Positions 1 to 11,222 of a DNA stretch of 64,000 nucleotides are shown here, piece by piece (within the stretch, counting starts at the first letter, position 1; every line of letters begins with the position of its first letter). The stretch is taken from the NCBI GenBank assembly GCA_039654915.1, contig CM077594.1, forward strand, positions 105,786,893 to 105,850,892, written 5' to 3'. Source of the DNA: Aquilaria yunnanensis (lineage: Eukaryota; Streptophyta; Magnoliopsida; Malvales; Thymelaeaceae). A model generated the notes under the pieces. That model did no database searches. It was not told the DNA's origin and saw nothing but the letters and a program-made list of their open reading frames with translations. A program made the translations under genes and the position numbers.

Positions 1-1510
1 CTTTTATTTGCTATTAATTAGCTATGCAACTCCATGTGACATATGTCCCTTTTTTCATATAAAATTAAGGATTATTTATTAATTTTAGATACTAGCTACG
101 ACTTGGTATTCATCTAACTTCGTAATTGATGAGAGATCTTTCGGATGTACATCATTGATATGTATATAGGCTGCATGTATAGCAAAAATAGAAATAAATA
201 GGAGGGTTATAATATATGTTGACTTTTTTTTTCCAGATAATGTAGAGTATTATATATATCTTGTCAATCGTAAGGCAATACAGGAAACAATCATCACTCT
301 GACGAACAGTGAGTGTCCAATTTCCCTATATATCATTGCTCCCAACTAGCTTTAGTTGTTTTGTTATTAGTTTTTGTTCCATGTTCAAGTAAGCTGTGTA
401 TGTTTAGATATATAGTAATCTGAGACTTAAATTTAACCCAGCTGGTTGGATCATCTCTAACCATGATATTATCTTAATTATTGGAACAGGGCTGTGCTTA
501 AGGTTTTGGCAGTAACTTGGCGCTCGCATGTGTGGAAAAGAAGAAACCTGCGCGGGCTCATCTCTCGTTTGCTCTGAGAGAGAAAAGCTAAGTGTGCATA
601 TATAATTAAAGATTGTGCTAAGTTATGTACAATGATATGAGAAGTTTAAAAGGTCTGCATGGAAGTAATAAATAATGATCAATTTCATATTTAATACCCA
701 ACTTTTTTTATTGCCAAAAGCAGTTCCCTAATACAAGTTTCATCCTATAAAAGTTCATAAATTTCGAAGTTATATCGCCTTCTTATTAGTGGTTTTTGTT
801 GCGCCTCCAATACATCAGGGTGAGTTAGTGTCCAAGGGAATTAAAAGAAGAGGTGCTTGTGGATGGTGGATGCATGCTTATCTTAGAAAGATAAATTTGT
901 TGTATGGATGAGTATAGGTTGGATAAACTCGAAACATAGCCTAAACAACTTCTATTGGATTCAGTTAGAATGGATAAAAATGGATCATGGGTCATTGATT
1001 GGTTTCAAAGTTGGAAAGCATGCCAATTTTCAAGTTGGTCCTAGTTCCGTATGAAATCAACTCAAGTTGAAACCGAGCCAAAAGTATATGTATAAATATT
1101 TTATACGATTTTTGATATTGCTAAATTATTCATGCATTTATGTATTGAAAATTATATTGTGGGGGTCATTATGTCTTTTGCATAGAAATTTAGTACTAGC
1201 TTTCCCAAGCCTTGTCAGGGAACCCTGGCTCAACTTCAACCATGCTTGCAATTAGAGTTAATGAACTAGTTGAGTCTGATGGGGGCGAAGCTAGGGTCGA
1301 ATGAGGTGGAGGCGATGGTGGAGACACTAGACTCGGATGAGGATGGGGCTACTATTCAAATGATGGCTTGGGAGGGGGGATTGAGATGAAGTCGAAGCCA
1401 TTACATTAGATAATTGATGGGGAGCAATGAGTCTCTGTAAAGTAGTGCAATGAGCTGCTATCTTGGGATATGGTAAGAATGGTTGTATAGGGTTGAGAAA
1501 CGAGGGTTGC
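1..1510. other. AT-rich intergenic DNA, no confident gene
   Basis: No open frame of recognisable origin. A possible pair of terminal exons of a + strand gene lying to the left can be drawn at about 237-308 and 490-515 (see findings), but support is weak. From 1255 to 1430 the base composition becomes G-rich and short-repeat-like, which resembles the interior filler of the TIR elements elsewhere in the window. Confidence 0.5.
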
Positions 1511-1870
1511 ACTACTAAAATAAGTCACTTTTCCAATAGTCATTTCCAACGATCTCAAGTTATTAATTTCAAAATTACCAATATATAACCATTGGTAACA
1601 GGAAATGATAATCGATTCATTGGTAATTTTTTTTATCAACAATTAACTAATAAACCATTAGTATTTTCCAACTTTCGACCATTGGTAAATGGGCAGTTGA
1701 TAATTACCAACGGTTCAAGGTCTAACACTTTTTACAAACTGCCAAAACCGTTGATAACTAATAATGTGCATGACTGTTGGTAATTTATCAAAGGTCCAAA
1801 CCATTGATAACTATTAATATGTTAGATCGTTGGTAAATTACCAACGGTCATAACTGTTGATAAAATTCTT
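1511..1870. mobile_element. CACTA-type terminus with subterminal repeats
   Basis: Begins CACTACTAAAATAAG, the classic plant En/Spm (CACTA) terminal form, and is followed by many diverged copies, in both orientations, of a motif like TTACCAACGGT. Such subterminal repeat arrays are typical of transposase binding sites in this superfamily. I could not find a matching opposite end, so this looks like a truncated element. Related sequence recurs near 3260-3560 and 4815-5120 inside the duplicated block. Confidence 0.5.
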
Positions 1871-2785
1871 ATTATTCGACAAAAAAACAGCATTAGGTCC
1901 CAATCCATCTTAGAATAACAAATGAGCTTGAGAGATGCCATGGTTAGTCTTAGGCAAGCAAAACTTGGTCTTAAGAAAAAGAGTCTTGAAGCTTGAATCC
2001 TTATACCACATACAAAATTGGTATCCTTGTGTCTCAGTTGACTTAGGTGGCAAGTTAAAGGGTGAAATCCTAGGGTTAATTTGATATGAGCAAAGAAGGC
2101 ACAACCAAGGATGGCAAGGATCCATTGAAGATAACTAGTGGACCATTGACAAGAAAGAAGACTAAGGAGCTGATTAGTGCACTTCAAGATTTTGTCTTAA
2201 GCTGTCTTTATACCATCGGGGTTCGCATCATAATTAGTTAGAGTTAATTAGTTCTAGCTTGAATGTTTACCCATTTGCATATCAATCTTCATTTATGGTC
2301 CTAATTCTCCAACATTATCTGAGAACTCAACTAGTTTGATTTTTCATTTTGCAATAGTTAACTCTTAACTTAGCTTTAGCTAGTTGTGTACTTAACGACT
2401 TGATTTTCAATTGGAATCTCTTCTATCTCTTAGGATGGCACCCATACTTACCACTTGCATACAATAATATCGGGCACTTGTGGGTGACGAGGGGTTACAA
2501 ATTTAAAGGCGTCTAACTAAAGGCGTAAAAGCAAGTGCTTACTGGAAGACAACCCAACATGTTTACCTATCTTTTAAGTTCTTTGTTGTGTTTGAATAAG
2601 TTGAGTTTTAGGAAATTGTCTCTTAATTTCTCCTTATGACTATTGTTGGTTTATGCTGTAAGGATCTATTTCTCACATAGAAAAATGAAGTGCCAAGATC
2701 TTTGAGTATGAGCAATTGGAGGCGGGTGGGTATGATTCTTGAAACACCAGATTTTTCCTTACTTTTTTTTTTGTCAACAATTCGG
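1871..2785. mobile_element. Degraded LTR-retroelement region
   Basis: Surrounds the GPLTR-containing scrap. Between about 2430 and 2580 the sequence resembles the non-coding 3' part of plant Ty3/gypsy elements (a run like GGAAGACAACCCAACATG, then G-rich tracts). No long terminal repeats or primer-binding site could be paired, so boundaries are approximate. Confidence 0.3.
2086..2241 (+). pseudogene. LTR-retroelement polyprotein scrap (51 codons)
   Basis: A short open frame from an ATG at 2086 to TAG at 2239-2241. It contains DPLKITSGPLTRKKTKEL at about residues 13-30. A conserved 'DPL....GP(I/L/M)TR.(R/K).KK' segment is known to me from plant Ty3/gypsy-type polyproteins, so this is probably a remnant of one. 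No protease, reverse transcriptase or integrase is visible nearby. Downstream, AAGTTTGGGGG at about 2801 resembles a polypurine tract. Family assignment is inference. Confidence 0.4.
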
Positions 2786-4341
2786 ACAATGTTAGTTTTA
2801 AGTTTGGGGGATAAATGTATTTTTGGATGATGCTTGTTTGAGTGTTTTTCAAGGACTTGACAGTTAGTTGTGTGTTTCTCATTTAGACTAGTTTTTGGTG
2901 ACTTTTTAATTTAATTTTATTTATTATCTCATGAAATTATGTGCATATCATATTTATTTTCCTTATCATGTGTTGCATATAGTAGTTGAATTTACAAGCA
3001 TGTAGAATGCAATTAGATTGTTTGCATTTAGGAACCCAACTCATGTTAATACCACCATTGAATATATGCTTTGCAAACCTGAAAGCACTGTTAATTTTTT
3101 TAAATTAGTTAAAGCATGTTACTTGCTACTATAGGGAGACAATCAACCTGATGAGCATTTTAAGCCCCTAGTGTCTAATAGGTTGTGGGAATTTTTTAAT
3201 TGAGAGTGTTTACTTTGTGTTTTAAGTTAGATCTTGCCTGGATGTGATTACCTTAAGAACACTATTAGAAAAATGTGATTTACTAAATGACTGTTACGAA
3301 CTGTCTCGAGTTGGTAATTTCTAAATTAGTAACGTGAGACCATTAGTAGCGAGCCATTGATAATCGATACATTGGAAATTTTTTTACCAATGATTGAATA
3401 CTAAGCCGTTGGAAGTTTTTAATACTTGGCAGTTAATAAAGAGGTAATTGGAAATTACCAATAGTCTAACTTAAAAAGCTTTGTACCAATGATCTAATTT
3501 TTACCAATGTGCTAAACCATTGATAACTATCAACATGTTTGGCCGTTGGTAAAATTCTTGATATTTTGAAAAAAAAAATTTAAAGCAATTTCCAACATGA
3601 AGTCATTGAAAACTACCATTTTTTAAAAACAAAATAATATAAATAAAATTACACAAATAACTAAATTATGGATAATAAATTAAAAGAAAAACTAAATTAA
3701 AAATAATAAAAAAATCACCTAAAATAAAATTACAAGAAAAATTATAGATAACAAACTTACACAAATAACTAAATTGCAAATAATAAAAAATTAAAAAAAT
3801 AACTAAATTACAAGAAAAATAAAATTATAGATAAAATAAACTAAAATGAAATCATAGATATTTTTTTTTTGAAATTTCATATTTTTTTTTGAAATTTCAA
3901 CCTCAATAGATACAAGCATATCCAAATTTTACAAATACAAATATAAGAAAATATCAAACTTTATACTCAAAACCCGCTTGTCAAATCTTTACAAGTCCAC
4001 TTTTAAAATTGGTTGGACAAATTTTTGAAAAGTATAAACCAGCCCATCAAAACCCTAACTGTAGGAGTCAAACAATTGCTAAAGTAACTATAAAAAAAAT
4101 CCAACAAATTTCAATTACACTTTCAACCATACAAGCAGAGGTATGATGTTTGAGCAAAGTAAAGATTGTTGTTAAAAGGGTAAAAGAAACAACAAGATGA
4201 GTAGAATAAGACACATTTTCTTTTTTTAACTGATATACTTCCCTGACCCGAAAATTCCCCAGCCCGCTTTGTTTTTGAATTAACACATTTTCTTTTTTCA
4301 CCTGATGTTGCAAATAGATTGCATATTAGATATGACCAGTA
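2786..4341. repeat. Tandem duplication, unit 1 (1.56 kb)
   Basis: Starts ACAATGTTAGTTTTAAG and is repeated almost base for base from 4342. The unit holds a polypurine-like AAGTTTGGGGG, a CACTA-like piece (about 3261-3560) with TTACCAA-type repeats, a very AT-rich central part, and a 3' part whose minus strand gives similar short open frames in both copies (4068-4313 and 5596-5820). These frames look incidental. The copies differ by scattered substitutions and small indels. Confidence 0.85.
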
Positions 4342-5849
4342 ACAATGTTAGTTTTAAGTTTGGGGGATAAATGTGTTTTTAGATGATGCTTGTTTGAGTG
4401 TTTTCCAAGGACTTGACACTTAGTTGTGTGTTTCTTATTTAGACTAGTTTTTGGTTATTATTTTATTTTATTTTATTTATTATCTCATGAAAATATGTGC
4501 ATATCATATTTATTTTTTCTTATCATGTGTTGCATCTAATGGTTGAATTTACAAGCATGTAAAATGCGGTTAGATTGTTTGTATTTAGGGACCCAACTCA
4601 TGTTAATACCACCGTTGAATATATACTTTGCAAACTTGAAAGGGCTATTAATTTTTTTAAACTATTTAAAGTATGTTACTTGCTAACGTAGGTAGGCAAT
4701 TAACCTGATGAGCATTTTAAGCCCCTAGTGTTTAATAGATTGTGAGAATTTTTTTATTGAGATTTTTTGCTTTATGTTTTAAGTTAGACCTTGCTTGGAT
4801 GTGGTTACCTTAAGAATACTACTAAAAAAAGGCGATTTACCAAATGACTGTTACCAACTATCTCGAGTTGGTAATTTCTAAATTAGTAACGCGAGACCAT
4901 TAGTAGCGAGCCATTGATAATCGATGCATTGGAAATTTTTTTACCAATAGTTGAATACTAAGCCGTTGGAAGTTTTTAATACTTGGCAGTTGATAAAGAG
5001 GTTATTGGAAATTACCAACAGTCTAACTTAAAAAGCTTTCCACTAACGATCTAATTTTTACCAATGTGCTAAACCGTTGATAACTACCAACGTGTTTGGC
5101 CTTTGGTAAAATTCTTGATATTTTGAAAAAAAATTAAAGCAATTTCCAACATGAAGTCATTGGAAACTGCCATTTTTTTTAAAACAAAATAATATAAATA
5201 AAATTACACAAATAACGAAATTATGGATAATAAATTAAAAGAAAAACTAAATTACAAATAATAAAAAAATCACCTAAAATAAAATTACACAAATAACTAA
5301 ATTGCAAATAATAAAAAATTACACAAATAACTAAATTACGAGAAAATTAAAATTATAGATAAAATAAACTAAAATGAAATCATAGATAATTTTTTTTTTA
5401 GATTTCAACCTCAATAAATACAAGCACATCCAAATTTTACAAATACAGATACAAGAAAATATCAAACTTTATGCTCAAGACCCGCTTGTCAAATCTTTAC
5501 AAATCCACTTTTAAGATTGGTTGGTCAAATTTTTGGAAAGTATAAACCAGTCCATCAAAACCCTAACTGTAGGAATCAAACAATTGCTAAAGTAACTATA
5601 AAAAAAGTCCAACAATTGCAATTACACTTTCAACAATGCAAGCAGAGGTATGATGTTTGAGCAAAGTAAAGATTGTTGTCAAAAGGGTAAAAGAAACAAC
5701 AAAAGGAGTAGAATAAAACACATTTTCTTTTTTTACCTGATATACTTCCCTGACCCAAAAATTCCTCAACCCGCCTTGTTTTTTAATTAACACATTTTCT
5801 TTTTTTACGTGATGTTGCATACAGATTGCATATTAGATATGACTAGTAA
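4342..5849. repeat. Tandem duplication, unit 2 (1.51 kb)
   Basis: Second copy of the block at 2786-4341, directly abutting it and about 50 bp shorter because of indels in the AT-rich centre. It ends GATATGACTAGTAA, matching GATATGACCAGTAA at the end of unit 1. A foldback MITE begins immediately afterwards at about 5855. Confidence 0.85.
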
Positions 5850-5854
5850 TAACA

Positions 5855-6195
5855 AATTCGTTTTAACTTAAGTCAATTTAATCTGAAATGACTTATTTTT
5901 ATTCTTACATTTTTTTTACCTAGTACTAATTTTATTTAAAAGCCAATATTATGTAGATGTAATAATCCATTGAAAATATAGTGTTTATAATATTATTAAT
6001 ATTTTTATGAATTTTCTAGTTTTAGGCATTAAAAAGGAAAAATTCATAAAATTTTATAATAGCATAAAAATTTTCTTTCAAATGGATTATTATATCTACA
6101 TAATTTTAGCTTTCAAGTGAAATTAGTTTCAGGAAAAAAACATAAAAATAAAAATAAGTCATTTTGATTTAAGTTAACTTAAGTTAAAACGAATT
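5855..6195. mobile_element. Foldback MITE, family F, copy 1
   Basis: A near-complete palindrome of 341 bp: the left end AATTCGTTTTAACTTAAG is the reverse complement of the right end, and the complementarity runs on through the arms (for example GATGTAATAATCCATT against the complementary stretch near 6092). It would fold into one long hairpin. Related copies are at about 40286, 41405 and 52380. No protein is encoded. Superfamily is not determined. Confidence 0.8.
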
Positions 6196-6199
6196 GGCT

Positions 6200-7750
6200 G
6201 TTAAATTTAGAGAGCTTATGATTTAAGTACATAAAAAATGAATGTAGTAGGGTGCTATTTGTGATAGTAGCATATTGAGTAAACAAAACAAAAATACAAT
6301 AGCAATTTCAACAAAATGCTCCCCCTGTCTCTTTGATCTCTTTACTTTTGGTTACCAAAAAAGGAGAAAAAAAAATGCAAACTATATTTTTACTTGCTAA
6401 ATTAATAAGCCTACCAGGAATGAGTTCATAATTTTTTACTGTTTTTATTTTAATTTAATTATATTTCTACTTGCTAAATTAATATGTAAGCAATTTATAA
6501 ATTTGATTCCGACTATAATTTTTCTAAACAGCATGTTGTGCCTTTAATCTTAAAAGAAGGGAAATACGAAAAGAGTTTGTAACCATGTAGTGTTAGAGAT
6601 GTGAAATCACGAACCAATCAAGAGGATGGCTGAAGTGAGAGTTGCAAAACAATAGTAACCAACAAATACTTGTCATGCGAATAAATGGACTCAATCAGGG
6701 TTTCACCCACAAACTCCTTAACTGAAAGTTTGAAACTCATATTCTCAAACACAAATAGAAAAAGGAAAAGGCAAAATTTCATCCAATGGCATCTAAGTTT
6801 GAGGCTATAGTATTTGTGTTCTTTTGTGTTGTTGCCCTTGTAAGTGTTTGGATGCATTAATAATGACTAGTTGAAAGAAAATAAAAAGAGAGAATAAACC
6901 AAGCTGTCGATTGAACTATCAACATGGTTGGCAGAGATCACTATTCTTAAATCCTAGGGAGGGATAGATTTCTTCTTTCTCCATAGGCCTGTATCCAACC
7001 TTTCTCCTAAAGAAGGGTCAAAATAGAGCAACGGAGATTGATTTCGAACTTCAAATCTCCATGGTCACCATCGATACCCTCACATCCAACCATTTTTGTT
7101 CTCAACCACTTTCTCCAAGAGATAAAAATATGAGCAAACCGCATAAACTGACATCATTTAAGAAAGAATGACACTGTTCAAATCTATAGTTTGAGGACAA
7201 AAAATACATGGTACCATATTCTAGTGATTTTTTAACAATTCTCCCAGTTTTTTTTTGGCCTTGGGTACATCCTGCTCCTGGGCTGATTACTGTTGATTTT
7301 TTTAGCCAAGTTGCGATACTATAGAGGAACAATAAATAACAACTCTTAATAAGATGAAGATTAGCAATGGGCAGAGAGCCTAGTGAATGCTCGAGCCCCG
7401 TTCAGTAACGTGGCTATTTTAAACTTAAACCCAATTCTCATTCGACGCATGCTCTAGAGGCAAGCCTATTCTCATTCGACACCTGCTCTAGAGGCATTTT
7501 TATGGATCCAGAAAAGCCCAATTCTATGAAAAGTAGGCTGGACTCTATTCTGGCCCATGTGTATTTCGCTTACATGTTTCGGGCTGAGCATTTTAGTCGA
7601 CTCAAAAGTCAAAACTGCGACCCACTTCATCCTACTCCTTTTGTTTCGTGGCTCTGCACTTCTAAAATGGTATGACTTCCTGTAACGAGGATCACCCAAA
7701 GGCTCTGTCTCAATGGGAATGAAAAGAATTAGCAGTTCATATTTAGCCAC
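6200..7750. other. Intergenic, nothing recognised
   Basis: AT-rich DNA with short unrelated open frames on the minus strand (6618-6857, 7102-7332, 7472-7750). None shows a domain, splice structure or codon pattern that I would defend as coding. Confidence 0.6.
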
Positions 7751-8074
7751 ATTGGAGAGACGTTTTAAACGTAATTGGGTACAAGATTGAGAAGATGTTG
7801 CACATGAAATAACTTAGTCCAAATTTTCAATGTATTTTAAGTTTTGTAGAATCTTCGAGTAAAAATAAAAAGATTTATAGTTAGGGAAAATGATGTGAAA
7901 GGTTTTAAAGAATGGGATTGGATAGATGTTTTAAACGTAATTGGGTACAAGATTGAGAAGATGTTGCACATGACATAACTTAGTACAAATTTTCAATGTA
8001 TTTTATGTTTTATAGAGTCTTCGAGTAAAAATAAAAAGATTTATAGTTAGGGAAAATGATGTGAAAGGTTTTAA
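7751..8074. repeat. Direct tandem repeat, 2 x 166 bp
   Basis: The stretch at 7751-7916 is repeated at 7917-8074 with only a few substitutions (for example GAGACG/GATAGATG at the start and CACATGAAATAAC/CACATGACATAAC inside). The offset is exactly 166 bp, measured at TTTTAAACGTAATTGGG. It lies about 0.65 kb upstream of the TLC gene promoter. Confidence 0.9.
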
Positions 8075-8717
8075 AGTGATGTTGATATTGAACTTTCACC
8101 TTTAGATTATGAAAAATTTTCGTTATTGATTATAAACTACATGTAATGTTGCACTATTACCCTTGATTACATATTTTTCGCTTGTTGAACATGAAATTAG
8201 AACAAAGTGTGCAACATGCGTATCATTTTGGTGATTGTGAAAAATAACAAAAAATGAGAAATCAAAGAAAAAGAAAACCCCTCTTACTTAGAATATGTTT
8301 GTTTTTCTAAGGCATGCCAATAACATAACTTAAAACTTTAAAACAACACATCGAAAGTCATAATTATGCTTTATTAACGTTTCAGTATGTGGGTGTTTGT
8401 ATAATTTGAGATATAATCATGCTGGGACTATCATTTCAGCATGTCATATTCATATAGCTCAGAGCAAATCATAAATCATTTTATATCCTTTTGAGACTTT
8501 TAACACTATGGACCTTATAAAGTAGTAACACAATATACATATTTGTACGAGGGATGGTGGTGCACTACAGAAATTATTTTGTTTTTCTAAAAGCCTTCCA
8601 AGCTCCATACTTTTTTCTTTTTGGGTCTCGTTGCTTGGGCTGGTACCTGTCGATGTCCATCGAGAATTGGGTTCCAATAAGACCATCGGGCCAGAGCTGA
8701 AGTCCCTCCAAGCCTAC

Positions 8718-8727
8718 AAATATAAGA
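8718..8727 (+). promoter_or_regulatory. Probable TATA box of the TLC-domain gene
   Basis: AAATATAAGA lies about 165 bp before the start codon at 8890. That implies a 5'UTR of roughly 130-140 nt, which is rich in CT and CA, as is usual for plant leaders. Confidence 0.45.
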
Positions 8728-8889
8728 AGCTAAGCTCGATGCTGAAGCCTGAGCGCACTCCGCTAGCCTCTTTTTCTCTCATAAATTAATCTGCCTCACA
8801 CAACAACGCTGCCTTGCCCCTGGAGCTCTCAGTTCCTCAAGAAGCTCAACACTCTCTCCACCAAGACTCCGACGTTGATCAATAATTCA

Positions 8890-9636
8890 ATGGGCTTCAT
8901 TCAATTTCAATCCCTCCCCAATCTCCCCATCTTCTTCTTCATCTTCTCCGTCATCTACCTCGTCGCCTACTTCATCGTCTTCCGCAACTGGAGTCCCAAG
9001 ATCCGCCCCGAGGCCTCCAGCTGCCTCATCTCCTTCTTCCACGGCACGCCCGCCGCCGTCTTAGCCGTCCACGCCATTCTCGCCGACCCAGCTCGGGGGC
9101 TCTCGGCTGCCAACACCAGCACCCAGAATTTGGTCCTCGATTACAGCATTGCCTATTTCCTGATGGATCTCGTCCATTATCTCATATTTTTCCCTTCCGA
9201 TATACTCTTCATCGGCCACCACCTGGCCACGCTGTTCGTCCTCGTCACCTGCCGGCACGTGGCGGCGCACGGCGCCTTTGCGGTGCTCTCTCTCTTGGTG
9301 CTGGCAGAGGTCACGAGCTTTTGCCAGAACGTGTGGACGCTCGCGGGTGCGAGGAGGTCGGATGACAAGTTCGCCGCCAAGGTGTATGATTTTTTGTCTC
9401 CTTATTTCTACACGTATTATAGTGTTGTGAGGGGGATATTGGCTCCTTGTTTTGTGTATCAGATGGCTGTCTTTTATTTGGGTGGCTCGGCTGGCGAGTT
9501 GATTCCCATGTGGGTCTGTGTTTCTTGGATTCTTGTCGTTGCTATCGCTCTTGTTGTCAGCATTTCTTGGATTTGGAATTTGTGGGTCGAGTTGCATACT
9601 GAGAGAAAGAATAAATTGGCAGAAAAATCGAGATGA
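8890..9636 (+). CDS. TLC-domain membrane protein (TRAM/LAG1/CLN8 family)
   Basis: Single-exon gene of 248 residues. The first in-frame ATG is at 8890 (MGFIQF...). The open frame extends five codons further upstream but has no ATG there. Hydrophobic segments lie at about residues 12-31, 44-62, 83-101, 107-121, 126-141, 171-195 and 205-230, giving a polytopic protein. The centre carries a TLC-like histidine-containing core (IGHHLATLFVLVTCRHVAAHG, split around residues 108-128), and the tail is basic (ERKNKLAEKSR). Length fits the plant TLC proteins of about 250-280 residues that are distinct from the longer LAG1-type ceramide synthases. TLC proteins act in intracellular membranes in lipid synthesis, sensing or transport, but the substrate of this clade is not known to me. 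Third codon positions are C/G-rich to about codon 165 and T-rich afterwards. It is convergent with the LHT gene downstream. Confidence 0.92.
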   Translation: MGFIQFQSLPNLPIFFFIFSVIYLVAYFIVFRNWSPKIRPEASSCLISFFHGTPAAVLAVHAILADPARGLSAANTSTQNLVLDYSIAYFLMDLVHYLIFFPSDILFIGHHLATLFVLVTCRHVAAHGAFAVLSLLVLAEVTSFCQNVWTLAGARRSDDKFAAKVYDFLSPYFYTYYSVVRGILAPCFVYQMAVFYLGGSAGELIPMWVCVSWILVVAIALVVSISWIWNLWVELHTERKNKLAEKSR

Positions 9637-11222
9637 TGAAATTGTATCGCTTTCCAGTTGGTGCCTCTGTTTTTTTATTTTGGTTTTTGGATATAGATTA
9701 GAGAGTGCGACTGAAAGACTCCAATGTAACCAGTTCCAGGGCCACAATGACAGTTCCTTAATTAGATTTGTGATTTTGGGGCTCAGTTTTGGTTGCATGA
9801 GTTTGGTTTCTCGATTTCGGGCGTTTGATGTATGTAGTAATGCATTTGTTGTCCTTGATCATTATCAGCTTTTCCCTTTTGATCCTCCTCTGGTAAAGCT
9901 TTTGCCTTTTGAGCTTTGAATTTCAGTTTCACCCTAGTTTCCATAGAAAAAAGGTCATTTTCAAGCATTGGTTTTGAATAACGTCTGAGGCTGGCAAGAA
10001 GACTGCGGTAAGCAGACTCTATTACATTGTATTAGGTCTGTGTTGTTTAATGGAGTCTAACCCTCGCATTTTGGTTCTGGAAATTACCCATGGTTCTGAT
10101 ACAGTTATGGCTCTGTTTTTGTTTGATCAGGTTGTCAGGCCAATCAGTGGGAGTAAATGGGGCTAGTCTGTAGTCATACTGCTTTTTTCTGTTTCGTTGC
10201 TTATGCCTTGGATATTATCTGGGTATATTCTTCATTAGGTAATCTGCAAAAGAATGAACTCATATTTCTATCAATGGAGAATAGAAGATTTCAGTCTATA
10301 CATTACATTCTGTAGGGGTTCAACCCAATTATTTGATAATGTATTATGGCCTCTTTCTTCAATGATAAGCTAACACATACTAAGTCTACCATTCGCTTGA
10401 CCTGGTGCCCATATTCCATAACGTCTTACTGCCCAGACTCCAGAGCAGACATGCTAAGAATTCAACAATTCTGTTGCTTGCTAACCAAGACTAATCGAAG
10501 CCACTGTTAGTCTGTTACTTCCCCGATGAAGTCAACAATGCCTTGCCTGGACACCTATTTGTTTTCAGATCGTTCTTGCCTGCCCTTGTTAGTTCACGTA
10601 TCTAAACCCATCCTCAATGAAATGTTTTAGTGATCTAGATTATTTTAGTACACCAATGTCAATTATGTCATAATTAGCAGTATAGCATGCATTTTTAGCT
10701 ATTCATCCTCAGAGGCTATAACAAAATTTTTACCCTGAGAGAAGGGGAATGAATCTTCAGCAGGAGTGGATGGTTTGCCTTCATAATGGCACGAACTCTG
10801 GCTCCCAGGATAAAGGGTAGTCCATGAACTTGGGGATTGAACTGTTGTGGCAAGACCCTAAGTTTATGTATGAAAGCAATTGAATGAAAGTGATATGGAA
10901 CGAGTGACAAAGTCCTCCAGTTCAGTCCAATTGTTTGCATCATCTTTGCCAAAATGTCCTGGGGGAAAAACTGCCCATGGTGTTCACACACTTGAAACCT
11001 TTGCTTTTGTATACTTCACACACTCGAGCATTGTGAACTAAAGCTGACAGTTTTCATGCAATTTCCAAACCTTGAATTCCTAATGGATATCCATAAATAA
11101 CATGGAATGTTCAGGTGCAAGGCATGATCCTTGATTATTTAGTTCTAGAAGCTGCTAATAACAAATAACTTCTTACATAGAACATCTGTCACTGAATATG
11201 TTGGTTCTGCAGAAGCACCGAT
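9637..11222. other. 3' regions between convergent TLC and LHT genes
   Basis: Contains the TLC 3'UTR (with T-rich stretches and AATAA-like signals after 9960) and the 3'UTR of the minus-strand LHT gene. A 91-codon minus frame at 10716-10991 has no recognisable domain and no start context that would make me call it. No TE ends seen. Confidence 0.5.

Noticed and set aside
4068..5820. Paired minus-strand frames (81 and 74 codons) conserved in both tandem units
   Set aside because: Their similarity is explained by the tandem duplication itself. Composition is AT-driven and there is no domain.
9061..9798. 245-codon open frame on - across the TLC gene
   Set aside because: It is the antisense shadow of the GC-rich 5' half of the TLC coding sequence. 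It has no domain and its codon pattern follows from the other strand.
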